A stretch of DNA of 64,000 bases from Boletus sp. NGJ (Eukaryota > Basidiomycota > Agaricomycetes > Boletales > Boletaceae): NCBI GenBank assembly GCA_019096195.1, contig JAGTXK010000108.1, positions 154,226 through 218,225 of the forward strand. The letters run 5' to 3'. The notes below the pieces were generated by a model that saw only the letters and a list, made by a program, of their open reading frames with translations, was not told where the DNA came from and searched no databases. Both the position numbers and the translations under genes were made by a program. This document shows positions 1 to 11,811 of the stretch, in pieces (position 1 is the stretch's first letter; each line of letters starts with the position of its first letter).

Positions 1-67
1 ACACATACAAATATTTTGTCTGAGTTTGAAATAGTTCACACACTTCTTTATTTCCAACCACATCATC

Positions 68-1153
68 ATGAGATCCATCTCTTCTACTCAGAAAAACACC
101 ATTCTCTCTATGCTTGATGCTGGCCAGTCAGCTCATTCTATTGCTGCCACCACTGGTCTCCATGCTTCTACCATATCCAGGCTCCACTCCAAAGAGCGTT
201 CTGAGCTTCAGAAGTCTGCTGGAGGTTGCCCATCCAAGCTTTCTCCTATCAATCTTCGTCATGCCATCCGTCTTATTTCATCTGGAAAGGCAGAAAATGC
301 TGTCCAGGTGACCAAGGCTCTCACCAATGTGGTCAACCAACCCCTCTCTACCTCCACAGTATGCACTGGCACTTGAGAAAAACTGGTATGAAGGCTGTGG
401 TAAAGTCTAAACGCCCCCTTCTATCAGCTAGGCACCGCAAGGCTTCGCTTGGACTTTGCCTATGCTCATAAGGATTGGACTATAGAGGACTGGAAGAAGG
501 TAGTATGGTCTGATGAGACTAAAATCAATCGCCTAGGGTCAGATGGGTGAAAATGGGGCTGGAAAAAAGCAGGTGAAGGGCTTAATGATAGATTGGTTGA
601 AGGGACCTTGAAGTTTGAAGGAGGTTCTCTCATGATGTGGGGGTGTATGACTTGGCAGGGAGTTGGCTATGCTACCAAGATTGATGGTAGGATGGATGGA
701 GACCTTTACCTTCAGATTTTGAAGGATGAGCTGCTGAATACTCTGCAGTATTATGGTCTAGATCCTCCTAACATGATCTTTCAGCAAGACAATGACCCCA
801 AGCATACTTGCAAAAAGGTGAAAGAGTGGCTTGGAGAGCAGGAGTTTGGGACTATGATATGGCCAGCACAGTCTCCTGACCTCAACCCCATTGAACACCT
901 CTGGGGTCACCTCAAAAGAAGGCTAGCAGATCAAGAACAACCTCCTAGTGGAATTCATGAGTTATGGGAGAGGGTTCAGGTGGAATGGGAGGGGATACCA
1001 CTTGAGGAGTGTCAGAAGTTAATTGAAAGCATGCCTAGGAGGGTTGAGGCAGTGCTCAAGGCAAAAGGAAGGCTATACCAAGTACTAATACCCACTTCAT
1101 ATCAAGAGATGCAAAACTGTTGCAATGGTATTGCTGTTTTGAAATGGACATAA
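68..1153 (+). pseudogene. Tc1/mariner DD34E transposase, broken
   Basis: This encodes a cut-and-paste transposase that would bind its terminal repeats and insert at TA. The N-terminal part (68-376) carries a helix-turn-helix region (AGQSAHSIAATTGLHASTIS). The catalytic part (from about 490) shows the triad as SDET, then FQQDNDPKH, then SPDLNPIEHLWGHLK, with 34 residues between the second Asp and the Glu (DD34E). It is not functional. One frameshift lies near 357-375, an extra T near 440-443 gives a second, and an in-frame TGA at about 547-549 interrupts SDG*KW where this family usually has a coding triplet such as CGA. The left terminal repeat lies outside the window. The family call is firm; the exact frameshift positions are approximate. 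Confidence 0.9.
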
Positions 1154-1160
1154 CTCCACA

Positions 1161-1200
1161 GCCTCTGGTCCAAATCGCATGGTCCAGAGGCCGGACTGTA
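1161..1200. repeat. Right terminal repeat of the Tc1/mariner element
   Basis: Just after the transposase stop, an 8-bp inverted pair (GCCTCTGG at 1161-1168 and CCAGAGGC at 1184-1191) precedes the sequence CCGGACTGTA. Read outwards this gives TACAGTCCGG, the usual Tc1-type terminus starting at a TA dinucleotide (1199-1200). The matching left end is not in the window, so the call rests on position and terminal sequence. Confidence 0.6.
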
Positions 1201-2612
1201 GCCAAGAGTGTGTACCTTGTTTGTTCCCACCAAAGCGAAGTGTAAGTTCCCACGGGTGTTTGTGGCGCGCTGCACATGCACCACATCAGGGTTAGACATT
1301 GCAACAGTTTTGGAGGTCACTGTAAACAACATTGAGGAAGATGAAGGTTGGGAACACTGTCAATTTGTGATGGTGGAAACATCAGTAACAATTCACTTTT
1401 GCAGATAATGACATGCCTGGTACAGAGACTCCCAGGGTTTATAATGGAACCAAGACTCATACAGAGGGACAGGCGATCCCCCTACAGTATCTAGGAGTAA
1501 GTGATATGGAACTCAATCAAGTATCAATGCATGAATGCATGAAGTTTGCACTTGCCAATACATGAAATAGCGAGGGTGGCTACACTATCAGACATGGGAT
1601 TAGGCCAGTAACTGATTTTGGAAAAGGACAAGGCAATGAACCAGCACCAAAAGACCACCTGTTGACAGCTACATATCCAACTCTATATCCATATGGTGTA
1701 GGTGGTCTCAAGATGAAAAGGGAGCGTATGGTTGGCTTTGAAGAATACATTCATTGGGCACTACAATACCACAACCGTTGGTTCCGCACTCACCACACTT
1801 TCCCATTTGTCTGTTTCAGCATTGTACAAAAATGGGAGGCCTTGCTTTCTGTTTGTATATAGATGAATAGAAGGGACTTCGAACGTGATGCTCTGGCCAT
1901 CCATTCTTTGACAATTGCAGATCTAAGGGTAGCAGAGGAGGAAGAGGCAGCTCACATGCCCATCATAGGCCCACATGTCAAATCGCTTCAGAAACATGTG
2001 TTTACATCCAGCAGTCACATCAGAGGCTCTGATAAGATGTGAGCCTCATACCATAGCCAGGTCTGGGGTATATATTTACACCTGTGTGTGCCTTCACTCT
2101 GGATTACAATTAATCCGGGTGATATTCACGATCCCATACTTCAAGTTTGTGCAGGTGAAGAGATAGATATGAACAATTTTGACACCAAGCTGGGTCCTGA
2201 CAATGTCCATCATGCATTCAATATAGCACAAGATCCATATGCAGCAGCCAAATACTTCTTTTTCAGCATCAAGACCATCCTACACTGTTTATTTGGTATT
2301 GATGTCATAAAAGATCAAGTCCACACCAAGATGGATCTTCTAGGCCATTTGAGTGCATATTTTGAAGTAGTGGAAGCCCAGGGTCGAGGCTCACTGCATG
2401 TCCATATGCTACTCTGGCTCGAAAATGCACCTAATGCAGAACAAATGCATCACCTTCTTGAAATAGGACAGTTTTGTGAACATGTATAGAAATACATCAA
2501 AGAGAACATATGTGCCCATGTAGACAGCCTCAACGAGGCATCAATGAATACCATGCAATGCGAAAGTCAACTAGGATACTTGCGACCACCCGATCCTGAT
2601 GGAGAAGACTGG

Positions 2613-3580
2613 TGTTACGGTTACCGAGGGGGATACCTCTTTTCCCCTTCCTTCTCCTCCCGTAGGACTATGGGACGACCTCTTCTTCGACTCTGACCAG
2701 GGATTCCCCTGGGATTCCCCCACGACACCCACTCAGGCATCGCCCCATTCGGAACTACTGTTCTAGGAAGCTATTCATAACTTCCTTTTCAAGAACCTAC
2801 CCGTTTGGTATAGACACTGCCGTTCTATTTCACTGATACATGCCTTCCTCTTTCTTGATCCGATCAATAGACATTGCCTCCTCGGCTATGCTCTCTCGCG
2901 CATAGCCTAGTATTCCTACCTTCCCATTCTGGATTCATGCCTAGATCCACTTATAGTAATCTCTCGTCTGAGACTAGATATTACTATATTTGTCACGAAG
3001 CCTGCCCTAGAGGGGTAAGGCCTATAAATAGGGACGCGGGCCCTTCATGTAAACTCTAACCTAGATCTACACATCTTCCCGTGTAATCTAACAAGCCCGC
3101 TTCTCCCGCTTAAAGGTTCCACTTCACCTCAGAAGCCTTCTCCCGCGTTCTGGAGGTACTCGCCCTCGTGCTCGTGATCATCTTCCTCATCACTTCGCAC
3201 TTGTGCGCCATCGCTGCCGTAACAGGCTTCTAAAGCTTCGGCAGCTCCAACGACCAACAGGTGTTGGTCGTCGTTGGTCAGGACTCCGCCACTGACCCAG
3301 TAAGACCGGGACTCCGCCACCAGCAATCCAGCAAGACCGGGACTCCGCCACCGGCACAGTAGACCGGGAAACCAAGACACCGGCACCACAAGACCGTGAC
3401 CCCGCCATCGGCCCGTAGAGGTAACAAAGCGCTCTACGGTAAAGCTAGCAGTGGTCCCCAGTCTGAGGATATTTGGGCCTCAGAGGGTTAAGTAATCTCT
3501 TCCCTAAGCCTGCTAGTCCGGTAATCCAACAGGTGTTGGGATTATACGGGAACGTGTCACCATTGTTACCCGGCGTAACA
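2613..3580 (+). mobile_element. Solo LTR 1, in the Helitron
   Basis: This 968-bp element starts TGTTACGG, ends GGCGTAACA, and is flanked by a perfect 5-bp target duplication ACTGG (2608-2612 and 3581-3585). The Helitron reading resumes directly after it. It has no internal coding region, so it is a solo LTR left by LTR-LTR recombination. A TATAAATA box lies at 3023-3030, in the part that would be the LTR promoter. Two relatives of the same family sit in reverse orientation at 6109-8552. Confidence 0.9.
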
Positions 3581-6491
3581 ACTGGGAGAAAGGGTTTGCA
3601 TACATGTATGTGGGCCTCATGTCTCCATTACAACAAAGAAGGTCATCTTGCTTGCAAACATCATGCACCATGGGAATTATCCACCACAGATGAAATTGAT
3701 TATTAGGGAATATACAAACTTCATTGAACCATGCCATTCATGAACAATTTTTGCCCACTGATCTCGGCAACACTATGTTGCAATAATGATATCAAATTGA
3801 TTTCAAATGGAGCAGATACAAAGGATGTCATGTGGTATACAACCAGATATCAGTCCAAGAAACAAGGAAAGAACTTCAACACATCAGCACTTATGGTGAG
3901 ATCGCTATTGTATTACGAAACACAAATAGATTCAGACAGTCTCAACAATATTCTAGATCGAAACTGGCTTTTGGTTTTTCAGTGTCAGCACACAATCAAT
4001 CAAGAAATGGAGATGTCAGGACCACAAGTTGTTGCATATTTGATGGGGTAGGGTGACTGTATATGTTTCCACCATTATATTCCTCTCTACTGGTCATCCA
4101 TTCAAGGGCATCTGCAAACAGTATATGACAAACTCAAGATGAGGAACACAGGTAAGTTGTTAAAGTTGTAACAAAAGAATGACATAGAAAATATGAACAG
4201 CAATCTATATTTATTCAGGAATCCAAACAACTTACAGTTGGGCATGCCAGAGCCGGGACCAGACACAAGTCAAGAGACAAGCAGAGATGAGACCGAGGTA
4301 AGTGAACAGACAACCCAGTCAAAAAGTGTATGTGTTTGAAACCCCCAGTAACAGGATGTCATAACGGTTGATCTCCACAATAACAGACATTTACATGCAT
4401 GGTCACAAATAGAGAATTATGCCAACTGCAGTGTGGAACTGGAGAACTATTCATTTTTTTCTTTCATTGTTGACACATACAAGGAGTACATTCCACAAAA
4501 AAAGCAAATGGAAGACACCAAATCAAACCAAGGGGCCAGTGGCACCCCACAGACACAAGAACATGCAAGGCATGGCTGGATTCCAAATGGCCAGAGCCAT
4601 TACCTCTCAGATCATTCCAAACATCTATCACACTGCTATGTCATACATAGTCCAGGACACAGTACTCTGCCCAATATCATAGGACCCTATTTCCCTAACA
4701 CAAAGGAAGAAAGCATGTGTGAACTATATTCTGCATCAATGCTGGCCTTGCTCCATCCATGGCAGTCATTATGAGATATCAAACAACAAGGGGGCAATTT
4801 CTGGACCACATTTAATGAATTTCTAACCTCAGCATCACAAGGCAATAAGGACATTTTATCAGGTATTCAATATTATTATGATTGTAGGAATGCAGTAGAC
4901 ACACATCGTGACAATGGGGAACTGTTACAAATGTCACTTGGAGCTGAAAGACATAAATGAACAGAAGTCACAACAACAAACAGAGACAATGAAAACGAGG
5001 ATGAAAACACCATGCCAGTCAATGATGAACATAAGCTAATGGAGAGAGATTTGGAAGCTTATGAAGAAACCCAAAAGAACCAACATGAGGAACAACATGG
5101 AAAACTAGCTGTTTCAATCGCAAGATTGAAAAGTATGATCAGTGACAGCCAAACCACCTGGCATTGTCAGTCCACAGGTGTTAACATAATGAGTGGAGAT
5201 GATTACAAGAACCTAGAAAACTGGCAAGCATCAATGGCAACCAATGCAATGGATCTGAACAGTGGAGAGGATAAACATAACCACAATAATAACAGTTCAA
5301 CGGAAGATAATGGAACTGTCACAGGTATCGATGGGATGGATATAGATCAACAAGATGGTAGCAGGCAACACAATGGAGTGGTGGAAGCACTGGTGAACTC
5401 TGATGCTGTCATCGAATACCATATAATACCCACAGATGTACAAAATCTGCTTAGAGATCAACAATAAGCATATAATATTGTTGACTGGCACCTGAATGAG
5501 ACATTGGCAAAGAACAACCCACTCCAACTCCTGATGATCATACCAGGTGAAGGAGGTGTCAGTAAATCAAAGATGATCCAGACAATCACAGAAAACTTCG
5601 AACGATGAGCAGCATCACATTTGTTAGTGAAAGGTGCATACACAGGCATTGCTGCAACCATCATCAATGGGAAAATGCTGCACGTGATAGGACAGTTACC
5701 AGTAAACGGACAGAACTGATCACAAAAAGCTGTCAAAAAACTGTCAACATTCTGGCATGAAAAAAAAAAAAATCTAATCATCAATGAGAAATCCATGCTC
5801 TTCCACAAGTTTTTGGCAAGGTGAGCATGGAGGTCTCCCAAACACAGTCATATTGTCAATGGGAATGAAAATCATGGTAACTTTCAACATCAAAACAGAC
5901 CTTGATATTGCAAATGTAGCGAGAGGTGAAATAGTGAAAATTGTGCTGAGCAAGTGTGAACCTCAATTTCCATCATCACAGCCTGTCGTCAAACTCGAAT
6001 ATCCCCCAGCTTATATCCTCATAAGAATGCTGAGCACAAAAGTAACACAGCTAGATGGATTGGAGCAGAACGTGATACCAATCACACCTTTAGACCGAAC
6101 CTTCACAATGTTATGCCGAGTAACAAGTAACACATTCCCAAGTAATTAACCACCTAGTTGATTACTGGACTAGCTGGACTTGAGGGGAAAATACCTCCCT
6201 AGGCCCGAGTTTCTAGGTATGGGGACCAACAGCTAGCTTTATGTAGAGCCTTCCTTGGGGTTGGAGTCTTCTCTATGACTGATGGCAGAGTCTCGGACTT
6301 TGACGATGGTGGTGCAGTCTGATGGAGGTGCAGGCCTATCATATACAGTTGCCAGTGATGGAGTCCTGGTCTTACTATGATGCCAGTGGCGAAGTCCTGG
6401 GCTTAAACGGTGATGCCAATGGCAGAGTCTTGGACTTGAAGATAGTAGTGCAGTCCTATCTGCACAGACCTCTGTCTGTGTTGGTGTTGCC

Positions 6492-7368
6492 TGTTATGCC
6501 ATATAACAAGTAACATGTTCCCAAATAATCAACCACCTGGTTGATTACTGGACTAGCTGGACTTGAGGTGATAATTCCTCTCTAGACCCATATTCCTAGG
6601 ACTGGGTACCAACAGCTAGCTTTAACATAGAGCCTCCCTTGGGGTTGGAGCCTTCTCTATGACCAATGGCAGAGTCGTGGACTTTGACAATGGTGGCACA
6701 GTCCAGTGGAGGCACAGACCTATCATATACAATGGCCAGTGATAGAGTCCTGGGCTTATACAGGCAGACCTCTGTCTGTGTTGGTGTTGCCGTTGGCTAG
6801 GGACGCAAACGAACAGTAACAAGGCCACACAAGTGTGAAGTGATGAGAAGGATGATTACAAGCACTATGGTGATCACTTCCAGAGTGGAAGAAGATGTCT
6901 GAAGTGAGGCGAAACCGAGACCTTGGTAGATTACATGGGAAGTTGTGTATATCTAGGTTAGAGTTTACATGGAGGGCAGATGCCCATATATATAGGCCTT
7001 CCCTATTTAGAGCAGGCTTCATATCATATATGGTAATACTAGAATATTACCATAAGGGATCATGGCATCAGTCAAATGAGGAAATTGGAGTACTGGGCTG
7101 TGTGTGAGAGAACACAGCCAAGGAGGCAATGTCTATGATCAGATCAGAGGTGAAATGCATATGAAGTGAAATAAGGTAGGCTGTGCCACATCCATAGTGG
7201 TGCACCACTTAGAAGGGGGATTCCGGATGGGGTGATGCTTGTGCAGGTGTCATGGAGGAATCCCAGGGGAATCCCAGGTAGTTGGAGGCATCAAAGAAGA
7301 GGTCATCCCAGAGTCCAAGAGGGGGTGAAGGAAGAGAAAAAGATATACCCTCTTTCATAACCATAACA
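6492..7368 (-). mobile_element. Solo LTR B nested in LTR A
   Basis: This 877-bp element starts TGTTATGCC and ends CATAACA. It has a perfect TTGCC target duplication (6487-6491 and 7369-7373) and is inserted in a relative of its own family in the same orientation. It repeats the TAGGCC-TATA and GGAAGAGAAAAAGATATACC landmarks of LTR A. Being nested, it is younger than LTR A. Confidence 0.88.
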
Positions 7369-7762
7369 TTGCCGTTGGCTAGGTATGTGAGTGAACAGTG
7401 ATAATGCCACATCCATGCAAGGTGATGAGAAGCATGATCACGAGCACTATGGTGATCACTTCCAGAGCAAGCGCAGGCATCTGAAGTGAGGTAGAACTGA
7501 GAGCTTGGTAGATTACACGGGAAGTTGTGTAGATCTAGATTAGAGTTACATGAGGGGCAGGCACCCATATATGTAGGCCTTCCCAATCTAGGGCAGGCTT
7601 CATATCATATATGGTAATAGTAAGTCACAGACAGAATATTACCATAAGAGATCAAGGCATTAGTCAAATGAGGAATTTGGAATACTGGGCTGTGTGTGAG
7701 AAAACACAGCTGAGGAGGCAATGTCTATGATCAGATTAGAGGTGAAATGCATACAAGATGAA

Positions 7763-8349
7763 TGTTAAGAACAGACAACTCTGATGCAACTCTGAAGGAC
7801 TGGAGTTACTTGAGGGTGTTAGAACTTGACTTCACCTTATGTGATGCACCCTTGCTCAAGTCTGATGTCCCGGATTTCGAGGACGTAGTAAGTTCAGAGG
7901 TTTAGACTCAACATGGTTGAATGTCAAGTTGAGTAGAGGATCGAAGTGAGTTGTCGAGACTCGGATGGAGGACAGGAGTGGTGTTCAGAGTTGATATTCG
8001 AACTAACTTTACAAGAGTAGTAGCGAAGGTTTATATACAATCGGAAATGAGATTACTAACAGAGTTCGTAAGGTGTAATGAGTAAGTAGTAGCTGAGTAA
8101 TTAGGAACAGAGATGGGATCTCACCGGAGCAGTGCTCCTAAGCGAGACAGACACTGGATTGGAGACAGCTACAAAGCAGGACTAAGACAGATGAGTAGGA
8201 CATAGCTTTATGTATGAATGAGGAAGTAGGAATACTATGTGGGGTGAGTTACAAGTCCAAGGGTATGAGAGCGTACTCCGAGGGGAAACGTGCCAGAGTT
8301 ATGGACGGAGGTCCAGAGTTGGACTTGTCAAGTTGCACAGAATATGACA
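7763..8349. mobile_element. Solo LTR C of a second family, nested in LTR A
   Basis: This 587-bp element has TG...CA termini (TGTTAAGAAC and AATATGACA) and is flanked by ATGAA (7758-7762) and ATAAA (8350-8354), a 5-bp duplication with one mismatch. Removing the element plus one duplication restores an alignment of equal length with LTR B around GCATA...GTAGGCTG. That supports the boundaries. Its sequence is unrelated to the other LTRs here, and its orientation cannot be read without the parent element. Confidence 0.75.
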
Positions 8350-9076
8350 ATAAAATAGAGTAGGCTGTGTTACAGCCATGGTGGTGCATCACCTAGAAGG
8401 AGAGTTCCAGATGGGGCGATGTTTGCGTGGGTGTCGTGGGGGAATCCCAGGGAAATCCTGGGTAGTCGTAGGAGTTGAAGAAAAGGTCGACCCAGAGTCC
8501 AGGAGGGGGTGAAGGAAGAGAAAAAGATATACCCCCTTCTGTAGCTGTAACACACAATTGCTGCAGGGAACCACAACAAAACAATCTGCAGGACCCAGTA
8601 CCCACTCACACCAGCATACGCATTCACTAACTACCGCTCTTAGGAACAGACTATATGCCACGCAATAATCAACATAGGATCACCACCAACAGATTCACTA
8701 ACCCTGTTCAACATATATGTGGCATTGTCATGGTGCTGCGGACGAGACAACATCCAGTTGTTACAGGACTTCAACAAGAAACTCCTAACGTGTCATCCCA
8801 GCAAGTACTTACAAATGGAAGACGAGAGGTTGAATCAATTGGACAGAGACACAGAAAAGTGGTGGAGCAATTTACAAACAAACAGTGGCATGCATATCTA
8901 AGTACATGCGAATAACGAACACCAAATATAAACAACCCCAGTGAATATTGAGTGACATGCACAGAAAGACATCACCAAGACCACAGCAACAAGCCTGGGA
9001 CAACCATGTGTATGTAAGAAAAACCCACACTTGCAAAAACTGGAATCATCACAGCCACAATTGTCAAACCCCAGTG

Positions 9077-9092
9077 ACCTTGTAAACAAGGT
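9077..9092. repeat. Short hairpin near the Helitron 3' side
   Basis: A perfect 7-bp stem (ACCTTGT / ACAAGGT) with a 2-nt loop lies about 170 bp beyond the last recognisable Helitron codon. It is followed by a short direct repeat of TACATTA (9113-9133). Helitron 3' ends usually carry a hairpin some 10 nt before a CTRR terminus. I do not see a CTRR at the right distance, so this is only a candidate end. Confidence 0.25.
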
Positions 9093-9441
9093 AATTTGAT
9101 TCTCAAACTTGATACATTATACATTATACATTATCACAGAATTTCTCACTGTCCCACAACAGGATCCAGAAAAGTTGATACAATACGAGAATTATGCAAT
9201 ACGACCATATGCATTATGAGAAAGCCTACTGTATGTCGTGAGTTCATTCAATGTGAATTGTCCACCCGTCGTGAAAACCGAGTCCTGCAGCCAACGAACA
9301 TTCGCAAGTGCCAGGGTAAGACTACGCGTGGCAAGGAGGGTATGTTTCGCCGATAAGTCGACACCTCGTCTGGTCGTCGCAACGAGGCCATGTAGCTGGG
9401 ATGCGAGGAAGAATAAGCGCCAAAGACACGAGGTACTGTGT

Positions 9442-9449
9442 GAACAATA
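9442..9449 (+). promoter_or_regulatory. Promoter of WD40 copy 1, box deleted
   Basis: At the place where most copies have GAACAGACCATATTGAGAATA, copy 1 reads GAACAATA. The internal 12 bp are missing while the flanking sequence (TGTGTGAACA and ACATGTTTT) is retained. Copy 9 has the same deletion. Confidence 0.5.
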
Positions 9450-9545
9450 AAACATGTTTTGGGAGGAACGTTGCACAGCACGAGTAAACCGAAACACCTT
9501 GATCCTTACCATTTCGACACCGACAATTGTGTACCATTGGTGAAA

Positions 9546-11811
9546 ATGACATCGACGAATACCGGTGCGTAGCACTGGCTCTGACGAGTCATTGAGTTGC
9601 AACGCTGATTTTCCAGTAAGATCAAATAGTCGTACTTGACACCGGTCGCTCTGATAGGGTGTGGGCAATCGCGTTCCACCCCGACGGAAAACATGTTGTA
9701 GGCGGGACTAGTGATGGAATCCGACGATGGCGACTTTCAGACGGTGAAGAGGTCGGGAAGCATGCGGGAATGAGGGTGTATGCCATTTCCGTGTCGAGTG
9801 ATCAGAAGTGGATTGTGTGTGGGACTGACAAGGGGGCAAGCGTGTGGGACGGAGAGATGCATAAAAAGGTCATCGACGTGGAGGGCGGCGAGTTTGTGTG
9901 GGCAGTCGATGTCTCCCCAGATTCGACAAGGTTCGCCACCGGGACTAGTCGCAGGGACGCGAGCATTTGGAGCATTACAAGCAGGAAACGAGTCGTTGGC
10001 CTGCTCCAGCATGTCGATAATGTCACTGGAGTCCGATTCTCCCCGGATGGTGCACAATTCGCCACCTGCGAGAGCAATTCGATCAATATTTTCAATAGTC
10101 GCATCGGTGACAAGCTTATGACCATCAAAATCGACACAACCAACTTGTTGGGCACTCCGCTTACATGGTCAAGCAACTGCCAGCAAATATTCGCCGCATC
10201 CAGGGACAACAAAATCAGGTCACTCGATACATCCACCGGGACCCAGCTTGCTGAATTGCAGGTTTCCCATGACGACGAGAACAACGTTTCCTGTGTTGCC
10301 CTAGCTGCCAAATTCATCGTCACCTTTGCAGGCCATTCCATCTCGTTCCTGGATATATCGACACTGTCTCGGATTGGTCCTGTTATTGAGGACAGTGAAC
10401 GGATATCGTCAATCGCCATTTCGCCGGACGGTACCCACTGCGCAACAGGAAGACATAATGGGAAAATTGTCATTCATGATCTGGGTAAAATTATCCCGGA
10501 TTTGTCTGGTCCATTCAACGTAAGTATTTGCGCCTTCACACTCACATGTCAAACAGGCCATTTCATTTTCCATCTTCTATATTGACAAACTATTCAGGCA
10601 TCCACTCGTGAAGAAGTAAAACGAGATGAAGAGCCCTTGACATCGGGCGATGACCACAGCAAAATACCTGGTTCCACCCCGGTAGGATTTCATCATTCCG
10701 TCACCGGAATTGTTGCGCTGACTCCATCGTTGTGTACGTACAACAGGAAGATCCTACGGAATCCAGTCGAGTCAAGTCCAAGGAACAGAGCAAAGATGGC
10801 ATAGGTGATCTCCTCGAGGTATCTGTCTGTTCGTTTGCCCCTCGAAGCGAGTTCTCATGATAGTATAGGTCGAGGTGCCGTCGAGCACCCCCGCTCCTCA
10901 ATTCGACTATGACGACGAGGTGGGTGATCACTTTATTCTCCTCTTGCTTCCGTGTTGATGTTGCTGGAGTCACTGTCCTCGATCTCGTCTGCCGAGCGCC
11001 GGAAGGATGAGATACAGCCTGTTGGTTCATCTTACGCCATATCACAATTGTCGGATGCCCCACCAGCGGCCTCCTCCATTCCAGCGACACATGCGCAGGA
11101 ACATCCCGACACTGTCGACTCACCTCAGGGCCGTTCGATGCTCAAAAAGTGGCTACAGAGGAAGAGCAACAGGGGTCCCGCTTCACCAAGGTCTGGTCGA
11201 CTTTTTGGAAAGTCGCGCGAGCCTGCCGGTCCTCGATCCCCTTCCCACTCTCCAGCAGGAGTCAATGCCACAAACAAGGGACCTTCGTGGATGGCTGCAG
11301 GTAAACGCAAGCGGGTGAGTGCTCTTCCTTGACAGACGGTTGTATGTGATGTGTCTAACATATCTTAGCGAGCGGTCGCAAAAAACGTCAGAAGGCCACA
11401 GGTATGTTGTCCCTCGTATCTGTGTGCAGGAACTCATCGCACATTACAGCATAAAGATAAATCGTCTGCGAAGACTACTGTTCCCAAGCCTCCGAACAAG
11501 GACACGTCGCGCAGTGGACAAGGTTCTGCCAGCGCAAACGAGGCCGGCCCAGTGCGTTTTTTTCTGGCGATGGTAGAACTCGTCACGACAGCTTACGTCC
11601 TATTAGGCACAACAAACGAATGATCCATCTCAACCCGAGGCCGCGGGGGTCCAACTGACGGTGCGCATCACTTTCGTTCACCTCCATTGTTAGACTTACG
11701 GTCAATCAGCATCGAGAAGCATCAGGTTATGCTACCCTTTCGCTCACGTTTCCGGCGTGGTTGTTGTGTTTTCGGTCAGGTACACATGATGAGACGCATC
11801 GACCTGGTTGA
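9546..11811 (+). CDS. WD40 propeller protein, copy 1 (586 aa, 10 exons)
   Basis: Exons by signals and homology to the other copies: 9546-9564, 9621-10519, 10598-10681, 10747-10818, 10869-10919, 10970-11314, 11369-11401, 11450-11551, 11607-11660, 11710-11811. The 19-nt first exon supplies the ATG (MTSTNT); there is no usable in-frame ATG before blade 2 in exon 2. Exon 2 makes seven WD-like segments, starting VWAIAFHPDGKHV and ending IVIHDLGK. The tail has a Ser/Pro-rich part, KKWLQRKSNRG, then a basic cluster WMAAGKRKRRAVAKNVRRPQ that could be a nuclear localisation signal, and ends with a hydrophobic/Cys stretch (LTFPAWLLCFRS). WD40 propellers bind protein partners, but the partner and pathway are unknown. 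All frames close, so this copy looks intact. Confidence 0.78.

Larger units (their letters stand above)
6109..8552 (-). mobile_element. Solo LTR A (same family as LTR 1), itself interrupted
   Basis: The terminal sequences TGTTATGCC and GCTGTAACA are flanked by a perfect 5-bp duplication CACAA (6104-6108 and 8553-8557), inside the Helitron helicase. Subtracting the two younger LTRs nested in it, each with one target duplication, leaves about 970 bp. That equals the 968 bp of the forward copy at 2613-3580. The element is reverse-oriented: its reverse complement aligns with LTR 1 from end to end. Confidence 0.88.
1418..8905 (+). pseudogene. Helitron Rep-helicase, decayed and split by LTR insertions
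   Basis: This is a remnant of a rolling-circle transposon protein (HUH nuclease plus Pif1-type helicase). In order there is a Helitron-like N domain (about 1418-1860, with YPTLYPYGVGGL and FRTHHTFPFV), a Rep domain with the HUH metal motif SLHVHMLLWL (2390-2420), and a degenerate tyrosine motif WYTTRYQSKKQGK (about 3835-3875). Helicase motif I follows as IPGEGGVSKSK near 5540-5575 and motif II as LIINEKSML near 5776-5805. The C-terminal end is split by the reverse LTR: it runs to 6108 and resumes at 8553 with AYAFTNYRS*EQTI, then YVALSWCCGRDNIQLL. In-frame stops include TGA near 1562, TAG near 2486 and TAG near 8638 at the normally invariant Gln of RSQ. Part of the helicase between motif II and the later motifs is missing near 5825. 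It is clearly non-autonomous. Confidence 0.85.

Noticed and set aside
2613-3580. Open frames inside the LTR (3129-3408 minus strand)
   Set aside because: They overlap the repetitive GACTCCGCCACC stretch of the LTR and show no domain.
9109-9133. Short TACATTA direct repeat as a CRISPR or satellite array
   Set aside because: Only three short tandem units, with no spacers; this is simple AT-rich sequence.
11007-11318. Alternative frames overlapping exon 6 of the WD40 genes (also at 14495, 19234, 29839)
   Set aside because: They are shadows of the Ser/Pro-rich exon; only one frame joins to the neighbouring exons in all copies.
1418-11811. Capture of the first WD40 gene by the Helitron
   Set aside because: The WD40 gene has its own promoter flank shared with the other copies, and no Helitron end was found beyond it.
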